Below the pieces are notes generated by a model. That model searched no databases and was not told the DNA's origin. It saw only the letters and a program-made list of their open reading frames with translations. DNA of 6,463 nt from positions 1-6,463 of the forward strand of contig DASVBJ010000019.1 of NCBI GenBank assembly GCA_036375895.1, in the 5' to 3' direction. A program made the translations under genes and the position numbers. This document shows positions 5,648-6,463 of this stretch, in pieces; the first letter of the stretch is position 1, and every line of letters starts with the position of its first letter. Origin of the DNA: DASVBJ01 sp036375895. Its GTDB lineage: Bacteria; Actinomycetota; Actinomycetes; JACCUZ01.

Positions 5648-6463
5648 TCAGCGCAGGGTGATCACGGACTCGAGGTACGTCGCGGGGATGGCCACCGCGC
5701 CACCGTCGCGGTGCCGGTCGTGACGCCCGGCCAGGTCGGCGAGGTCTGCCGCGAGGGCGTCCTGCCCGGGCTCGTCGAGGGCCTCGAACGCCTTGAGTGT
5801 CGGGCCGTACCAGCGCCGGAAGAAGGACACGAAGTCCTCGGCCGAGCCGTGGCGGAAGGTACAGGTGCGCTCGACCGAGCGGATGTCCGCAACGGCGTCG
5901 CCGAACAGGTCGCGCAGGTGGTCCTCGCTGCCCCAGAGCATCGGCGAGTCGAGGCCCGGCGGCGGCGGGACGTGCGCGGAGATGACGCGGAACATCTCGG
6001 CGATGAAGCTGTCGGGTGTCCACGACGCCAGGCCGATCGTGCCGCCGGGGCGGCAGGCGCGCACGAGCTCGGCCGCGGCGCGGCGATGGTCGGGCGCGAA
6101 CATCGACCCGAAGACGCTGAGCGCGGCGTCGAACGTGCCGTCGTCGACGGGCAGGTCCTCGGCGTCGCCCTCGATGAACTCGACGTCGAGACCCTCGGCG
6201 GCCGCCCGGGCCCGCCCGCCGGCGAGGAGCTCGGGCACGTAGTCGACCCCGACGACGGAGGTGCCGGAACGGGCCGCGGCGATGGACGCGTTCCCGTTGC
6301 CGCAGGCGACGTCGAGCACCCGCCAGCCGGCCCGCAGGTCGGCAGCGTCGGCGAGCTGCTCGCTGACGAGCACGATGCGGCCGGCGACGACGGCGAAGTC
6401 GCCGCTCGCCCAGGTGCGCTGCTGGCGGGCCTTGACGGTGGAGAGGTCGGTCCGGGTGGTGGT
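5648..6463 (-). CDS. Class I SAM-dependent methyltransferase (3' part, 5' end outside window)
   Basis: An open frame of 271 visible residues running off the right edge and ending at a TGA (5650-5648). It carries the Rossmann-type SAM-binding fold: motif I VLDVACGNGNAS (visible residues 49-60), the acidic ribose-binding residue in VVGVDYVPELL, then EGDAEDLPVDDGTFDAALSV and the RPGGTIGLASW strand. These are typical of UbiE/COQ5-like or Methyltransf_11 proteins that methylate small molecules; the acceptor cannot be deduced. A GTG at 6373 is not a credible start, because the 30 codons upstream (including KARQQRTWASGDFAVVAGRI) read as normal protein of this family. The first visible residues (TTTRTDLSTV) look like an N-terminus, so the true start is probably only a few codons beyond the window. 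It is convergent with the SDR gene, and no functional link to the chaperone cluster is evident. Confidence 0.93.
   Translation of the reverse strand, partial: TTTRTDLSTVKARQQRTWASGDFAVVAGRIVLVSEQLADAADLRAGWRVLDVACGNGNASIAAARSGTSVVGVDYVPELLAGGRARAAAEGLDVEFIEGDAEDLPVDDGTFDAALSVFGSMFAPDHRRAAAELVRACRPGGTIGLASWTPDSFIAEMFRVISAHVPPPPGLDSPMLWGSEDHLRDLFGDAVADIRSVERTCTFRHGSAEDFVSFFRRWYGPTLKAFEALDEPGQDALAADLADLAGRHDRHRDGGAVAIPATYLESVITLR

Noticed and set aside
5792..5798. CTTGAGT, identical to one HAIR half-site
   Set aside because: The sequence 7 nt further on is CGTACCA, not ACTCAAG, and the site lies inside the methyltransferase coding region, so it is a chance match.
6371..6373. GTG as start codon of the methyltransferase
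   Set aside because: The open frame continues upstream with protein-like, family-typical sequence to the window edge, so this GTG is an internal valine codon.

Overview
The window is very GC-rich DNA with strong G/C bias at third codon positions, GTG and ATG starts, and compact gene spacing. Together with an HspR-type heat-shock repressor inside a dnaK-type operon, this points to a high-GC Gram-positive actinobacterium. I cannot name the genus with confidence.

Positions 1-4671 hold a chaperone cluster on the + strand. It runs from the 3' part of grpE (5' end, and presumably dnaK, outside the window) through dnaJ (DnaJ1 type) and hspR (MerR-family repressor) to clpB (Hsp100 disaggregase). The first three genes are tightly packed, with gaps of 14 nt and 1 nt, and look like one operon. 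GrpE and DnaJ are the nucleotide-exchange factor and J-protein of DnaK. ClpB works with that system to pull proteins out of aggregates. HspR is, in studied relatives, the repressor of this same set and uses DnaK as a sensor of free chaperone. clpB is set apart by a 132-nt gap with no recognisable HAIR or CIRCE operator, but with hairpins and a possible pairing over its ribosome binding site.

Positions 4718-5491 (+) hold a short-chain dehydrogenase/reductase, probably expressed from its own leaderless promoter. Positions 5648-6463 (-) hold the 3' part of a class I SAM-dependent methyltransferase, convergent with the reductase. Neither has a clear link to protein folding.

The convergent gap (5492-5647) contains the most striking non-coding structure: an 18-bp perfect inverted repeat (5573-5590 / 5626-5643) enclosing two smaller hairpins, predicted to fold as a three-way junction. 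It may be a bidirectional terminator and/or a copy of a dispersed REP-like element. Its GATCATG core also occurs twice as a direct repeat in the hspR-clpB gap, and I saw it nowhere in the coding DNA. The protein-coding content is conventional; anything new here is in these two intergenic regions. No tRNA, rRNA, CRISPR array, transposase or phage gene was seen.
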